Notes: generated by a model from the letters alone, not told the origin. DNA of 49,906 nt from an uncultured Acidobacteriia bacterium (GCA_903907865.1 CAIVPR010000013.1:1-49906); one strand, 5' to 3'; shown: positions 40,890-49,673, counted from the stretch's first letter. Program-made: numbers and translations.

Positions 40890-42224
40890 ATGCCTTTGAC
40901 ACCCGACGACGACCGGTTCCTTGCCCGGCTATTCAACAACCTGAATCCAGACGAGCCCCTCCTCCCGGGCGACGCGCGCTACGAGCCGGTCTACGAACGC
41001 CCCGGCTGCGTCGATCCGATGGCCGAGCTCTCACGGAAGATCCGGCGCTCGGAGACCGAGAGCACAATCCTGCTTTCCGCCTGCCAAGGCGCGGGCAAGA
41101 CCACCGAGTTGAATCGCTTGCGGAAGGATCTCGACTCCTCCGGCTATTTCGTCCTGTACGCCGACGCCATCCAGTACATCAATCCCGCCTTGCCGATCAC
41201 CATCTCGGACTTCCTCATCGCCCTCGCCGGTGCCTTCAGTGACGCACTTGCCGAGAAGGCCATCGACATCGCCGGTGAATCCTATTGGACCCGCCTCTGC
41301 AATTGGCTCACGAAAACCAACCTCGAACTGCAGGAAATCGCCACCAAGCTGGACGCCGACCCCGTCAAGGCGGGCATCTTGCTCAAGCTCGAACTGAAGA
41401 GCTCGCCGTCGTTCCGTCAGCGCCTGGTCGACGCGCTGTCCGACCGCATCGGCGGAATGCGCGATGACGTCGCGCTCTTTTTCGAAGACGGCTACAAGGC
41501 CATCCAACGCCAACGGCCCGACACCCAGGTCGTTTTCATCTTCGACTCCCTGGAAAAGATCCAAGGCTCCCGGTTCCACTGGAACCCGGCGATCCGCAGC
41601 GTCCAACGGCTTTTCACCAACCACCGGGCGATGCTCTCCATCCCCTACCTGCACATGGTCTACACGGTGCCGCCGTGGTTGAAGTTCCTGCCCAACGGGC
41701 TCGATATGGAAGTCATCCCGGCGGTTCGCACTTGTCACCATGACGAGGCCCGCACACGCTGCGAGGAGGGAATCGCCGCCCTGGCTAGTCTGGTGCACAA
41801 ACGCTTGGGCGAGGGTGGCGCGCTCAGGCTCTTCGGCCCCAACCACACAGCGGCGGTGGACCAGTTGATCCTGGTCAGCGGAGGCCACTTCCGTGATCTC
41901 CTCCGCCTCTTCCCCGAGATCGTTCTCATGATCGATGAGCTGCCTGCCACTCAAAAGACCTTCGACCGCGCAATTGCGGAGGTCCGCTCCAGTTTCCTCC
42001 CCATCGCCGTGGACGATGCCGTGTGGCTCGACCGCATCACCCGAGAGCGCGCCAGTCCCCTCCCGACGGGCACCGACCAGGACATCAGCCGCCTAACCCG
42101 CTTTCTCGACTCCCGTATTATCCTCTACCTCCGCAATGGCGAGGATTGGCACGACATCCACCCGATGGTCCGCGACGAAGTGTCTCGCATCGCCGCGGCT
42201 TACCCCGCCGATACCCAGCCGTGA
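40890..42224 (+). CDS. P-loop ATPase of the 'LFNNLNPDEPL' type
   Basis: 444 residues. Walker A CQGAGKTT (65-72), Walker B VVFIFDSLEKI near 215, then a helical C-terminal half. The N-terminal RFLARLFNNLNPDEPLLPGD is typical of a widespread group of AAA-like ATPases encoded before a TPR or effector gene. No DNA-binding or membrane segment. It would hydrolyse ATP in sensing or remodelling. It is followed, with a GTGA overlap, by the start of a truncated partner gene (42221-42372). It may work with the STAND protein just upstream, 90 bp away. Confidence 0.78.
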   Translation: MPLTPDDDRFLARLFNNLNPDEPLLPGDARYEPVYERPGCVDPMAELSRKIRRSETESTILLSACQGAGKTTELNRLRKDLDSSGYFVLYADAIQYINPALPITISDFLIALAGAFSDALAEKAIDIAGESYWTRLCNWLTKTNLELQEIATKLDADPVKAGILLKLELKSSPSFRQRLVDALSDRIGGMRDDVALFFEDGYKAIQRQRPDTQVVFIFDSLEKIQGSRFHWNPAIRSVQRLFTNHRAMLSIPYLHMVYTVPPWLKFLPNGLDMEVIPAVRTCHHDEARTRCEEGIAALASLVHKRLGEGGALRLFGPNHTAAVDQLILVSGGHFRDLLRLFPEIVLMIDELPATQKTFDRAIAEVRSSFLPIAVDDAVWLDRITRERASPLPTGTDQDISRLTRFLDSRIILYLRNGEDWHDIHPMVRDEVSRIAAAYPADTQP

Positions 42225-42372
42225 GTCCCAATTCGTTGCCGCCCATTTCCTGGAGACTTGACCGGTCCGATAGTTGGCGGCCCTCGAACGCCTGTTCGAA
42301 CTGAACGAGGGTTTCGCGTTTCTTGTGGTGCTGGTGCCGTCGGCACCTTACGTTTGCAATCCACAGGGCTGA
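42221..42372 (+). pseudogene. 5' remnant of the ATPase partner gene
   Basis: GTG 42221 overlaps the ATPase stop (GTGA) and gives MSPNSLPPISWRLDRSD; a frameshift near 42273 then restores LAALERLFELNEGFAFLVVL, VPS. ATPases of this type are usually followed by a coupled gene beginning with an ALERLxxLxEGFA motif. The protein ends abruptly at about 42345. Its C-terminal end may be the fragment at 46845-47068. Confidence 0.6.
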
Positions 42373-42624
42373 ACTGCTACCATGGAAGGCACAGGCCAGA
42401 CCCGGAAGCGGTACCCTCTATATAGTGGTGGACTGGCCATATCGTCTAGATCAGGTATAGTTGAAGAAGGGGGGATGGGTTCGTTCCATCCGCCGTGGGT
42501 TCGACGCAGGAACCATTTGCGGAAGCGACTACTGCCCTCATAGCTCACTCCGCACAGATTCCTCGGTGGCACGAGCTACCTCGAAATTCGCTGAAGATCA
42601 AAGCAGGGCAGAATTGAGGATGCC

Positions 42625-43770
42625 GTGCATAAATTGACGTTTTTCCCTCTGGGTAATGCGGACTGCTGCCGAATCGATCTAAGCGGCGGCGAGAAACTTC
42701 TATTCGACTATGCGGCTGTAAAGGACGCGTCGGACAACGCTGACAAACGAATCGATCTGAGCGCTGAGTTACGCGAGGATCTTGAAGCGTCGAAGAGAGA
42801 CTACTACGATGTGGTGGCATTTACACATCTCGATGACGACCACATCCATGGCGCAACCGATTTCTTCTACCTGCAGCACGCTGCAAAGTATCAGGGCGAC
42901 GGTCGCATCAAGATCAAGAAGCTCTGGGTCCCCGCAGCCGTAATTATCGAAGATGGGTGCGAGGACGAAGCAAGAGTGCTGCAGGAGGAAGCTAGGCACC
43001 GGCTGCGGGAAGGAAAAGATATCCTCGTGTTCTCCCGGCCAGACAAATTGAAGGACTGGCTCGACAAAGAAGGGTTAACCATTGAAAATCGTGCCAACTG
43101 CGTGATTGATGCCGGCAAGACGGTACCGGATTTCACACAGAACAAGCAGGGAGTTGAGTTTTTCGTTCATTCTCCGTTTGGAAGCCGCCTGGATGATGGC
43201 ACGTTGGTTGACCGTAACATCGACTGCATCGTCGTCCAAGCGTCGTTCCTTGCGGACCAAAAAGTCACGAAAGTCATTTTAGCCTCGGACGTTGATCACG
43301 TGGCGCTCCGCGAAATTGTTAAGGTGACCAAATTCCACAAGCGCGAGGATCGGCTCGAATGGGACGTTTTGAAGTTGCCGCATCATTGCAGCTATCTTTC
43401 TCTCGGGCCCGATAAGGGTAAGGATAAGACTACGCCTGTCGAAGAGGTTAAGTGGCTGCTCGAAGATCAGGCGCAGACTGGGGCCACGATTGTCTCGCCA
43501 AGCAAACGTATTCCCGGAAATGACGACGATATCCAACCACCCCATCGCCAGGCGGAAAACTACCATAAGGACGCCGCCAAGGGCGCAAAGGGTGAGTTCA
43601 TCGTCACCATGGAGCATCCGAAGGAACGTGCTCCTGAGCCGCTGGAGATGAGATTGGGGCGTCAAAAGCGAAAGTCAAGAAGCGCTACTGGGGTGGTGCA
43701 ATCGCCGCCGTTAGCCATTCGGCTCCCCGTGCAGGCGCATGAGCGACTACATCTCAATCGACGGGCATGA
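42625..43770 (+). CDS. ComEC-type metallo-beta-lactamase-fold protein
   Basis: 381 residues from GTG 42625. The metal motif is THLDDDHIHGA (His68-x-Asp70-x-Asp72-His73), the HxDxDH form seen in ComEC-related MBL proteins. LPHHCSYLSL near residue 253 is the late His motif and DVDHVAL the late Asp. It would be a hydrolase of a nucleic acid, nucleotide or other phosphoester; the exact activity is unknown. MBL-fold genes recur beside bacterial E2/E1/JAB genes. Its 3' end overlaps the E2-E1-JAB gene by 32 bp, so the two are coupled. GC is lower than in the island flanks. Confidence 0.75.
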   Translation: MHKLTFFPLGNADCCRIDLSGGEKLLFDYAAVKDASDNADKRIDLSAELREDLEASKRDYYDVVAFTHLDDDHIHGATDFFYLQHAAKYQGDGRIKIKKLWVPAAVIIEDGCEDEARVLQEEARHRLREGKDILVFSRPDKLKDWLDKEGLTIENRANCVIDAGKTVPDFTQNKQGVEFFVHSPFGSRLDDGTLVDRNIDCIVVQASFLADQKVTKVILASDVDHVALREIVKVTKFHKREDRLEWDVLKLPHHCSYLSLGPDKGKDKTTPVEEVKWLLEDQAQTGATIVSPSKRIPGNDDDIQPPHRQAENYHKDAAKGAKGEFIVTMEHPKERAPEPLEMRLGRQKRKSRSATGVVQSPPLAIRLPVQAHERLHLNRRA

Positions 43771-45958
43771 AATCGGGGCCGAGTCGTTAAGCCTGCCGCG
43801 AGCGCGTTCCTTGTTGGGCGCGATCAAAGAAGCAGACTTGCCCTATATTGCCGTTGTTGCTTTTTTGCGTCTCAAGAGCGGCTCAGAGGCCATCGTATTT
43901 GACGCGGAGGTGGAACTTGGCCAAGAACCGCCAATTCCAATACAAAAGCAAGAGCGGTTGGCCGTAGTCTTCTCAGCGGCTGACGACTTCTATCCGGAGG
44001 TTTACGCGCTCCGCCCCGACTTCCCCCAGGTGCCCCATTTGAATTGCGGAGACAAGGAGTCCCCGAAGAGCCTCTGCCTATACGAGGAGCCGTGGCCAGA
44101 GGTGAAACTGAGGTGGACGCCGTCCGGGTTTGTTGAGCGCATCCGAACATGGCTAGCATTGACGGCTGAAGGTCGTTTGCACGGTGACGACCAACCCCTT
44201 GAGCCGCTTCTCTTGGGGCGGTTCTGGAGACTGATCCTACCGAGCGATTTGTTCAACGCGGGTCCGTCCGAAGAACCCGTGACCCTCTTAGTCTGTCGGA
44301 CATCGGACGACCCAGCTTTCAATGTTCTAGTCGCTCAAAGACCCGAGCCCGGCGCTCAATTGGGTGGGGCGTTTCTCGCAACCACATTTCACACCGCACC
44401 TCAACAGCACGGTGTAATTAGGCACCGTCCACATTCCATGGCGGATCTTCATTCGCTGTTCGGCTCGGCCGGGGTTGATCTTCTGAGCGACCTTCGAAAG
44501 CGACTGAAAGGCTGGGACAGAAACGCAACGATCCGCAAGTCTAATCTCATCATAGTGGCCTATTTCCCCAAGACTCGGACTGCCGGAGGGCAGGTTGAAG
44601 CCCGCGATATCTGGTCATTCAGGATCGACGGAACGATGGAGGAGGTTGGAAGGAAACTCGGACTTTGGGACATCGTCAACGGTCACGTGGCCGAGTTTCT
44701 ATCCCCAGATCTGTCGAAAGATGGAGGCGACATTCTGGTGGATGTCTTGGATACGTCATTCGCGCTTAGCCGTCAGCAGGCGGCGGCGCTAAACGGTGTA
44801 TCGCCCTCGTCAATGGCGTTAACAGCCATCGGGGCAGGAGCGCTGGGCTCACAGGTTGTACCGAAGCTCGTGCAAAGCGGTTTCGGAGTGTGGACCATAA
44901 TCGACGATGATCATCTCCTACCTCACAACCCTGCCCGACATCAGTTTTCAAACTGTTGGGTCGGGCAACCCAAAGCTGAACTCTTAGCGGGGTTTTGCGA
45001 TAGTTTTTTCGAGGGAACCGGGACGGCACGGGGCATTGTGGCAAACGTATTGGTTCCGGGGGCAAAAGAGCCAGATGTGAAAGCTGCTCTTGAAAGCTGC
45101 GAGGCCATCATCGATTTCTCGGCGTCTGTGGCAGTTGGCCGAGTTCTGGCGCACTACACGGGGGCCATTGGCCGCCGAGTGTCGGTGTTCTTAAATCCGA
45201 CAGGCCGTGACCTCGTCGTTCTCGCTGAAGATCGAGCGCGAACGGCGACGCTCGACTACCTTGAGATGGTTTATTACAGCGAAATTGCTGCACGGCCGGA
45301 ACTTGAGAAACATCTCTCCCGTGGCGAGCAACGTTTGCGTTACGGCCGCTCCTGCCGAGATCTCACGAGCACCATACCCGAAGCTTTTGTGGGACTGCAT
45401 TCTGCGGTGGCCAGCCATGCGATACGGGATTCGCTTACGAACGAGTCCGCCTCTATTTCGATCTGGCGAGCCGACGAGGGATTCGAGATCAAGAAGATTT
45501 CCATCCCAGTCCCTGCGAAGTTCGAAATTGCCAGCCGCGAATGGCGGGTGATCAGCACCGAATCGGTGATCGCGAGGATCCGGACGTTCAGAAAGGCCAA
45601 ACTTCCAAACGAGACTGGCGGGGTTCTCGTCGGACACTTCGATTCCGCTGCGGGCATTGCATACATCATGGATACGCTTCCGGCTCCACCTGACAGCAAG
45701 GAATACCCGGTGCACTATATTCGAGGGAGCGCTGGTCTGAGAGCGAAGGTCGAAGCGATCAGAGACAGAACCGCGTCAATGCTGCACTATATCGGCGAAT
45801 GGCACTCTCATCCTGACGGCTATTCGTGCCGCCCAAGCGGCGACGACCGAAAAGTCTTCGCGTGGCTGACCCGCTGGATGCAAATCGACGGGTATCCGGG
45901 GCTGATGCTCATCGCGGGAGAGCGGGAAGAAGTCTGGTTCGTTGAGGAGATGGTCTGA
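43739..45958 (+). CDS. E2-E1-JAB triple-domain ubiquitin-like enzyme
   Basis: 739 residues. Residues 1-160 form an E2-like domain with candidate catalytic Cys113 in PKSLCLYEEPWPEVKLRW, followed by TPSGFVERIRTWLALTAEG. Residues 340-590 are an E1/ThiF adenylation domain: LTAIGAGALGSQVVPKLV with the GxGxxG loop (365-370), the acidic cluster IIDDDHLLPHNPARHQ, and KAELLAG. Residues 600-739 are a JAB/MPN isopeptidase: Glu625 in NETGGVLVG, then GEWHSHPDGYSCRPSGDD with His689, His691, Ser700 and Asp703 (x8 spacing, one longer than the eukaryotic x7). All three active sites look intact. The protein could activate, transfer and remove a ubiquitin-like tag in one chain. The tag itself is not encoded nearby. 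Confidence 0.85.
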   Translation: MSDYISIDGHEIGAESLSLPRARSLLGAIKEADLPYIAVVAFLRLKSGSEAIVFDAEVELGQEPPIPIQKQERLAVVFSAADDFYPEVYALRPDFPQVPHLNCGDKESPKSLCLYEEPWPEVKLRWTPSGFVERIRTWLALTAEGRLHGDDQPLEPLLLGRFWRLILPSDLFNAGPSEEPVTLLVCRTSDDPAFNVLVAQRPEPGAQLGGAFLATTFHTAPQQHGVIRHRPHSMADLHSLFGSAGVDLLSDLRKRLKGWDRNATIRKSNLIIVAYFPKTRTAGGQVEARDIWSFRIDGTMEEVGRKLGLWDIVNGHVAEFLSPDLSKDGGDILVDVLDTSFALSRQQAAALNGVSPSSMALTAIGAGALGSQVVPKLVQSGFGVWTIIDDDHLLPHNPARHQFSNCWVGQPKAELLAGFCDSFFEGTGTARGIVANVLVPGAKEPDVKAALESCEAIIDFSASVAVGRVLAHYTGAIGRRVSVFLNPTGRDLVVLAEDRARTATLDYLEMVYYSEIAARPELEKHLSRGEQRLRYGRSCRDLTSTIPEAFVGLHSAVASHAIRDSLTNESASISIWRADEGFEIKKISIPVPAKFEIASREWRVISTESVIARIRTFRKAKLPNETGGVLVGHFDSAAGIAYIMDTLPAPPDSKEYPVHYIRGSAGLRAKVEAIRDRTASMLHYIGEWHSHPDGYSCRPSGDDRKVFAWLTRWMQIDGYPGLMLIAGEREEVWFVEEMV

Positions 45959-45960
45959 GC

Positions 45961-46725
45961 ATGGCACTCCTCGACTCAATAGGCGATTCTTACAGTATTC
46001 GCGCCAGGGTTGCACCGTCGGCCTTGGTTTTCTTGCCTTTGGGTTTTGCTCTGGCGAGTTGGTGGCCGGGAGAAGCTAAACTGCCGGGAGTGCTCGCAGG
46101 TATGGGAGCTACGTTGGCGCTTGGAACTCTGTTCTCGCAGATCGGCCGCGATCTCGGAAAGGCTAAGCAGCGGCAACTTTTTGAAAAGTGGGGCGGCGTG
46201 CCGACAACGATGCTGTTGTCTCACGGCACGTCGACGCTGAATCCTCACACTCTTGCTCGGTGTCACGAGGTTCTTCGCCTGATTCGGCCGGACATCCGAA
46301 TTCCCGCTTCGAGGAAAGAGGAAGAAGGATGGGGCGCGGTCGTCACGGAACGAGTCTATGAGACTTGCACCGATTCACTACGGGAGATATCACGCGACAA
46401 GGTTAAATACCCTCTGGTTTTCGAGGAGAACGTGAACTTTGGCTTCCGCCGCAACCTTTGGGCGATGAAGCCCGCAGCTATTATCATTGCGGCAGTGTCC
46501 ATGACCGCGTGTCTGGCCAGAGTTTGGCTTCGTGCGTCGGATGGCCTTCCGATTGAGCCAATGACCGTGGCACTCGCCGTCGTTTGTACAATGCTGCTCG
46601 TCATCTGGTGCGTGCGGATTACGCGTCAATGGGTTCGAACGGTTGCGTTGTCATACGCCGAAAGACTCATCGGCGTTTGCGAAACGCTGAATCCTCCGAA
46701 GCCTGAATCGAAGTTGATTGCGTGA
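45961..46725 (+). CDS. Four-helix membrane protein of the E2/E1/JAB module
   Basis: 254 residues. Helices at about 18-60 (ALVFLPLGFALASWW, PGVLAGMGATLALGTLF) and 165-225 (PAAIIIAAVSMTACLARVWL, TVALAVVCTMLLVIWCV), around a cytoplasmic domain with KWGGVPTTMLLSHGTSTLNP, EVLRLIRPDIRIPAS and EENVNFGFRRNLWAMKP. The GFRRNL motif just before the second helical pair is conserved in relatives. It begins 2 bp after the JAB gene stop. The likely role is membrane effector or membrane target of the module, inferred from neighbourhood. Confidence 0.75.
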   Translation: MALLDSIGDSYSIRARVAPSALVFLPLGFALASWWPGEAKLPGVLAGMGATLALGTLFSQIGRDLGKAKQRQLFEKWGGVPTTMLLSHGTSTLNPHTLARCHEVLRLIRPDIRIPASRKEEEGWGAVVTERVYETCTDSLREISRDKVKYPLVFEENVNFGFRRNLWAMKPAAIIIAAVSMTACLARVWLRASDGLPIEPMTVALAVVCTMLLVIWCVRITRQWVRTVALSYAERLIGVCETLNPPKPESKLIA

Positions 46726-46844
46726 ACAGGTTTCGCCCAAATTGGATCGTTCGAGAGCAAGTGAAAGGCCCGAGCGTGAGCATGAAGTTGTGGTTGTACG
46801 AAGTCGACTCCCAGCGACCAACCAGCAAGTTGCTCCGGAATCGA

Positions 46845-47068
46845 CCTGCACGATCTCGACGCCGCCCGGCAGCGCTATGACGAAGCCTTGCCGCTCTATT
46901 GTCCGAGCGGGAATGGATCGGTTTGGCCCAAACGCTGGCGAAGATCACGTTTCTGCAGTGGACTGCCGGAGACCGGGCCGCCGCCAGAAATTCAGCCGCT
47001 CAAGCCTCGAATGGGTGGAAAACTACCTCGCGCGGGCCGAGCAGCAATTCGAATCTGGCCAACCCTAA
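46845..47068 (+). pseudogene. 3' remnant of a TPR gene like the STAND protein's tail
   Basis: IDLHDLDAARQRYDEALPLY, then (frameshifted) SEREWIGLAQTLAKITFLQW, TAGDRAAARNSAAQAS, then WVENYLARAEQQFESGQP and stop. The order and sequence match the last 85 residues of the STAND protein (40545-40799) with frameshifts and a small deletion. It cannot be the end of any intact upstream gene; it lies just past the ubiquitin-like module. Confidence 0.7.
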
Positions 47069-47154
47069 TCCCCAGCGGCCAATTGACGCACCGACCGCGC
47101 GCAGCCGCACGTCAGCCCCAAGCCCTCCACTTTTCGGGCGGCCAGCGCGAGGCT

Positions 47155-47427
47155 GCACCGTTGCGTTTCGATTACCCACAGCAGTTCGAGCTCGATTGCG
47201 TCGTACTCATGGCGCAGAAAACTGCCAAAGCCGCAAATGCCATACCACCGGATCTCCGGACATCTCCTCCGCCAGGCTCCCTAACTTTTTCGCAGCTTCA
47301 GAAAATGCGTTCGAGCATTGCGCCACCGCGTCGGGAATCAGACCTTCGAGGAAGACATCGGCCTCAATGTCCGCCGTGTAACGCTCAATTTTTTCGCAAA
47401 AATGTCTTTAAAATGCGGACCGGATGG
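47155..47427 (-). pseudogene. Degraded HepT (HEPN) toxin gene
   Basis: Below mntA the minus strand gives HFKDIFA, a frameshift at an A run (GCGAAAAAATT), then EKIERYTADIEADVFLEGLI, PDAVAQC, AAKKLGSLAEEMSGDP, another frameshift, and ICGFGSFLRHEYDAIELELL. The family pattern is FxxFLRHEYD with an Rx4-6H RNase site; the Arg is replaced by Cys in GICGFGS. Two frameshifts and loss of the site make it inactive. Confidence 0.75.
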
Positions 47428-47724
47428 CTAGAAGGCATGAACCAAATCCCGCTCCACGCGTTGCTGGACACGAGGCTTGAGCGTGCCCCGCACAATCAAA
47501 TCCACCTTGACGCCCAGCAAATCCGCCAGCCGAACCTCCAGGCAGACCACGTCGAGCAGCGACAGGCACTTGGTCTTGTCCAGCGCCGCCAAAAGGTCGA
47601 CGTCGGAGTCCGGACCCGCGTCGCCCCGCGCAGTGGAGCCGAACAGCGACAACTGGGCCACGCCCGCTTCCCTGAGTTCGGTTTCGTGTGAGCGCAGAGT
47701 CGCAAGTACCTGTCCGCGGTCCAT
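47428..47724 (-). CDS. mntA: MntA-type nucleotidyltransferase antitoxin
   Basis: 98 residues from ATG 47724. LSLFGSTARGDAGPDSDVDL is the minimal nucleotidyltransferase motif (GSxxRG...SDxDL), then VVCLEVRLADLLGVKVDLIV and RVERDLVHAF. MntA AMPylates and silences HepT toxins. The gene is intact; the neighbouring hepT is broken, so it may have no target left. The longer frame to 47991 is rejected as it precedes the core with unrelated sequence. Confidence 0.88.
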   Translation of the reverse strand: MDRGQVLATLRSHETELREAGVAQLSLFGSTARGDAGPDSDVDLLAALDKTKCLSLLDVVCLEVRLADLLGVKVDLIVRGTLKPRVQQRVERDLVHAF

Positions 47725-47942
47725 GGCCCATTCTTGCTTGGATGAAGCAGCTCGGTCAAGAGTGTTCCTCGGCGGCATGCTCGCCGACTCGCGGTCTGGC
47801 CGCTGCGGCTGCACGGGGCCACCGGGCTTCAGGGTCAAATCCGATACGGTCGATTTGACCCCCTTCAGATTTCGCCTTATGTTCGCCTTACAGAACTGTG
47901 GTACGTTGGATGATTCAGCGGCGCTCCCGCACCGCAAGCGAT

Positions 47943-48884
47943 ATGATGAGACTGGATGTGGCACCGATGACACCGACCGTGGACTACGCACTGGAACCGT
48001 CCGGCTCCCTCACCCGCGCTGTGTCTCCATACCGCGAACTTGGTGCCTATGAAGCGCTTTGGTCCCTGGAAAGAGCCAGCTTCAAACGGATCGCGGACCG
48101 GTTCCGTGACCATCCGGGTTCCCTGCCTTCGGACTTTGTCACGGATGAGGTTGCAGCCGAATTCGCGTCCAAGACCGTTCGACGCCTGAACAGTGCCGGG
48201 GTAGCGCATTTCGGCGTCCGGGTCCACGGTGCGGGCGATTATCCAATGAAGTTGCGCGTGGCCGATCATCCGGTGGAACTGCTGTACTTCCAAGGATGTT
48301 GGGATCTAGTGGAGAGCCGCTGTGTCGCCGTGGTTGGTACGAGGCAACCATCCGTGGAGTCGGTTGCCCGGACACGCCGCCTGGTGCGGCATTTGGTCGA
48401 GGATGATTTTACGGTGGTTTCGGGTTTGGCCAAAGGAATTGATACCGTTGCACATACGACGGCAATGGAAGCGGGTGGTCGAACCATTGCGGTGATCGGC
48501 ACGCCCCTGAACATCCGGTATCCAGGCGAGAACTCGGAATTGCAGGACCGCATCGCACGCGATTTTCTGGTGATCAGCCAAGTTCCAGTAGTCCGATACG
48601 AGAGGCCGAATCCAACCCAGAACCGGATTTTCTTCCCGGAGCGGAATATTACGATGTCGGCCTTGACGGAGGCGACAATCATCGTGGAGGCGGGCGAAAC
48701 GTCTGGAACGTTGGTACAGGCCCGCCACGCGCTCAAGCAGGGGAGGAAGCTCTTCATCCTGGACAACAACTTCCATAATGCGTCCATCCAATGGCCGCAC
48801 CGGTTTGAGGAAATGGGCGCGATTCGCGTCCGGGAATACGGGGACATCCGGAAACATCTTGCCCATCCGCCTTTCCAAGATTGA
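47943..48884 (+). CDS. shosA: DprA/Smf-like protein, ShosA-type antitoxin
   Basis: 313 residues. DprA Rossmann core: CVAVVGTRQPSVESVARTR, FTVVSGLAKGIDTVAHTTAM, GRTIAVIGTPLNIRYPGEN, then FPERNITMSALTEATIIVEA and GETSGTLVQARHALKQGRKL. It lacks the C-terminal winged helix of competence DprA and is directly followed, with a 26-bp overlap, by a phosphoribosyltransferase gene. That pair is the ShosTA toxin-antitoxin defence system, where the DprA homologue is the antitoxin. ATG 47943 is used; ATG 47967 is an alternative. Confidence 0.8.
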   Translation: MMRLDVAPMTPTVDYALEPSGSLTRAVSPYRELGAYEALWSLERASFKRIADRFRDHPGSLPSDFVTDEVAAEFASKTVRRLNSAGVAHFGVRVHGAGDYPMKLRVADHPVELLYFQGCWDLVESRCVAVVGTRQPSVESVARTRRLVRHLVEDDFTVVSGLAKGIDTVAHTTAMEAGGRTIAVIGTPLNIRYPGENSELQDRIARDFLVISQVPVVRYERPNPTQNRIFFPERNITMSALTEATIIVEAGETSGTLVQARHALKQGRKLFILDNNFHNASIQWPHRFEEMGAIRVREYGDIRKHLAHPPFQD

Positions 48885-49500
48885 CGAGCTCACCAGAGGC
48901 GACCACACGTTCCTCGAACCAGAGGACCGATGCTACTACTTGCGGGAATACAATTCACGCAAGGGTTACCAGTTTAGCGGGAGCAACCAATTGGTTTTCA
49001 ATCTTAAGAAGCCCTTGGATCGTCGGGGGCAAGCCGATTGGAAGCACAAGGGCCGGGCGATTCAGACAGCAGGCCGCGAACTCCGGGAGGCCTTGGATGT
49101 CCTGAATCCTGCTTGGCTGGGAAATTCCACCCTGGTTCCAGTGCCGCCGTCGAAGACCAAGTCCGATCCCCTGTACGATGACAGGATAGTGGAAATGCTC
49201 CGGGTCGCGGGTGCCGGGCTCGAGTTGGATCTTCGCGAGTTGGTGTTGCAGCGCGAAAGCACTGAAGCTGCTCATGTGGCGGAATTGAGGCCGCGACTGA
49301 CGCGGTTGATCGAGAATTACCGTGTCGACGAGTCCTTATTGACACCGCTACCCCGCGTGCTTGCAATTGTGGACGACGTGCTGACGACAGGTGCCCACTT
49401 CAAGGCGGTGCAGACACTGCTCCGGGATCGAATCCCGGCTGTGCCGATACTGGGCCTTTTCATTGCACGCCGCGTGCCCGATCCATTCGAAGCACTTTGA
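48859..49500 (+). CDS. shosT: Phosphoribosyltransferase, ShosT-type toxin
   Basis: 213 residues from TTG 48859 (LPIRLSKIDELTRGDHTFLE), overlapping shosA. CYYLREYNSRKGYQFSGSNQ and LVFNLKKPLDRR form the N-terminal part; LVPVPPSKTKSDPLYDDR and the PRPP loop LAIVDDVLTTGAHFKAVQTL are the type I phosphoribosyltransferase site. ShosT toxins of this type are neutralised by a DprA homologue and give phage defence by an undefined attack on nucleotide metabolism. The site looks intact. ComF-type PRTases are the alternative, but the DprA partner favours ShosTA. Confidence 0.78.
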   Translation: MPIRLSKIDELTRGDHTFLEPEDRCYYLREYNSRKGYQFSGSNQLVFNLKKPLDRRGQADWKHKGRAIQTAGRELREALDVLNPAWLGNSTLVPVPPSKTKSDPLYDDRIVEMLRVAGAGLELDLRELVLQRESTEAAHVAELRPRLTRLIENYRVDESLLTPLPRVLAIVDDVLTTGAHFKAVQTLLRDRIPAVPILGLFIARRVPDPFEAL

Positions 49501-49673
49501 CCTCTAAGCGAGGAAGACTCGCACATGACCTTCTTCCATCACAGATCGCCGAAATAAATTCCGCTTCCCCGTAACCCCAACAAACCAAACCCCAAACCAC
49601 CCCTCGACCCCCGCCGTCCCACGCCTCCCCTAGTTCGTTTCTCCACCCCCTCGCGGCTAGAATCAACTCCGCG

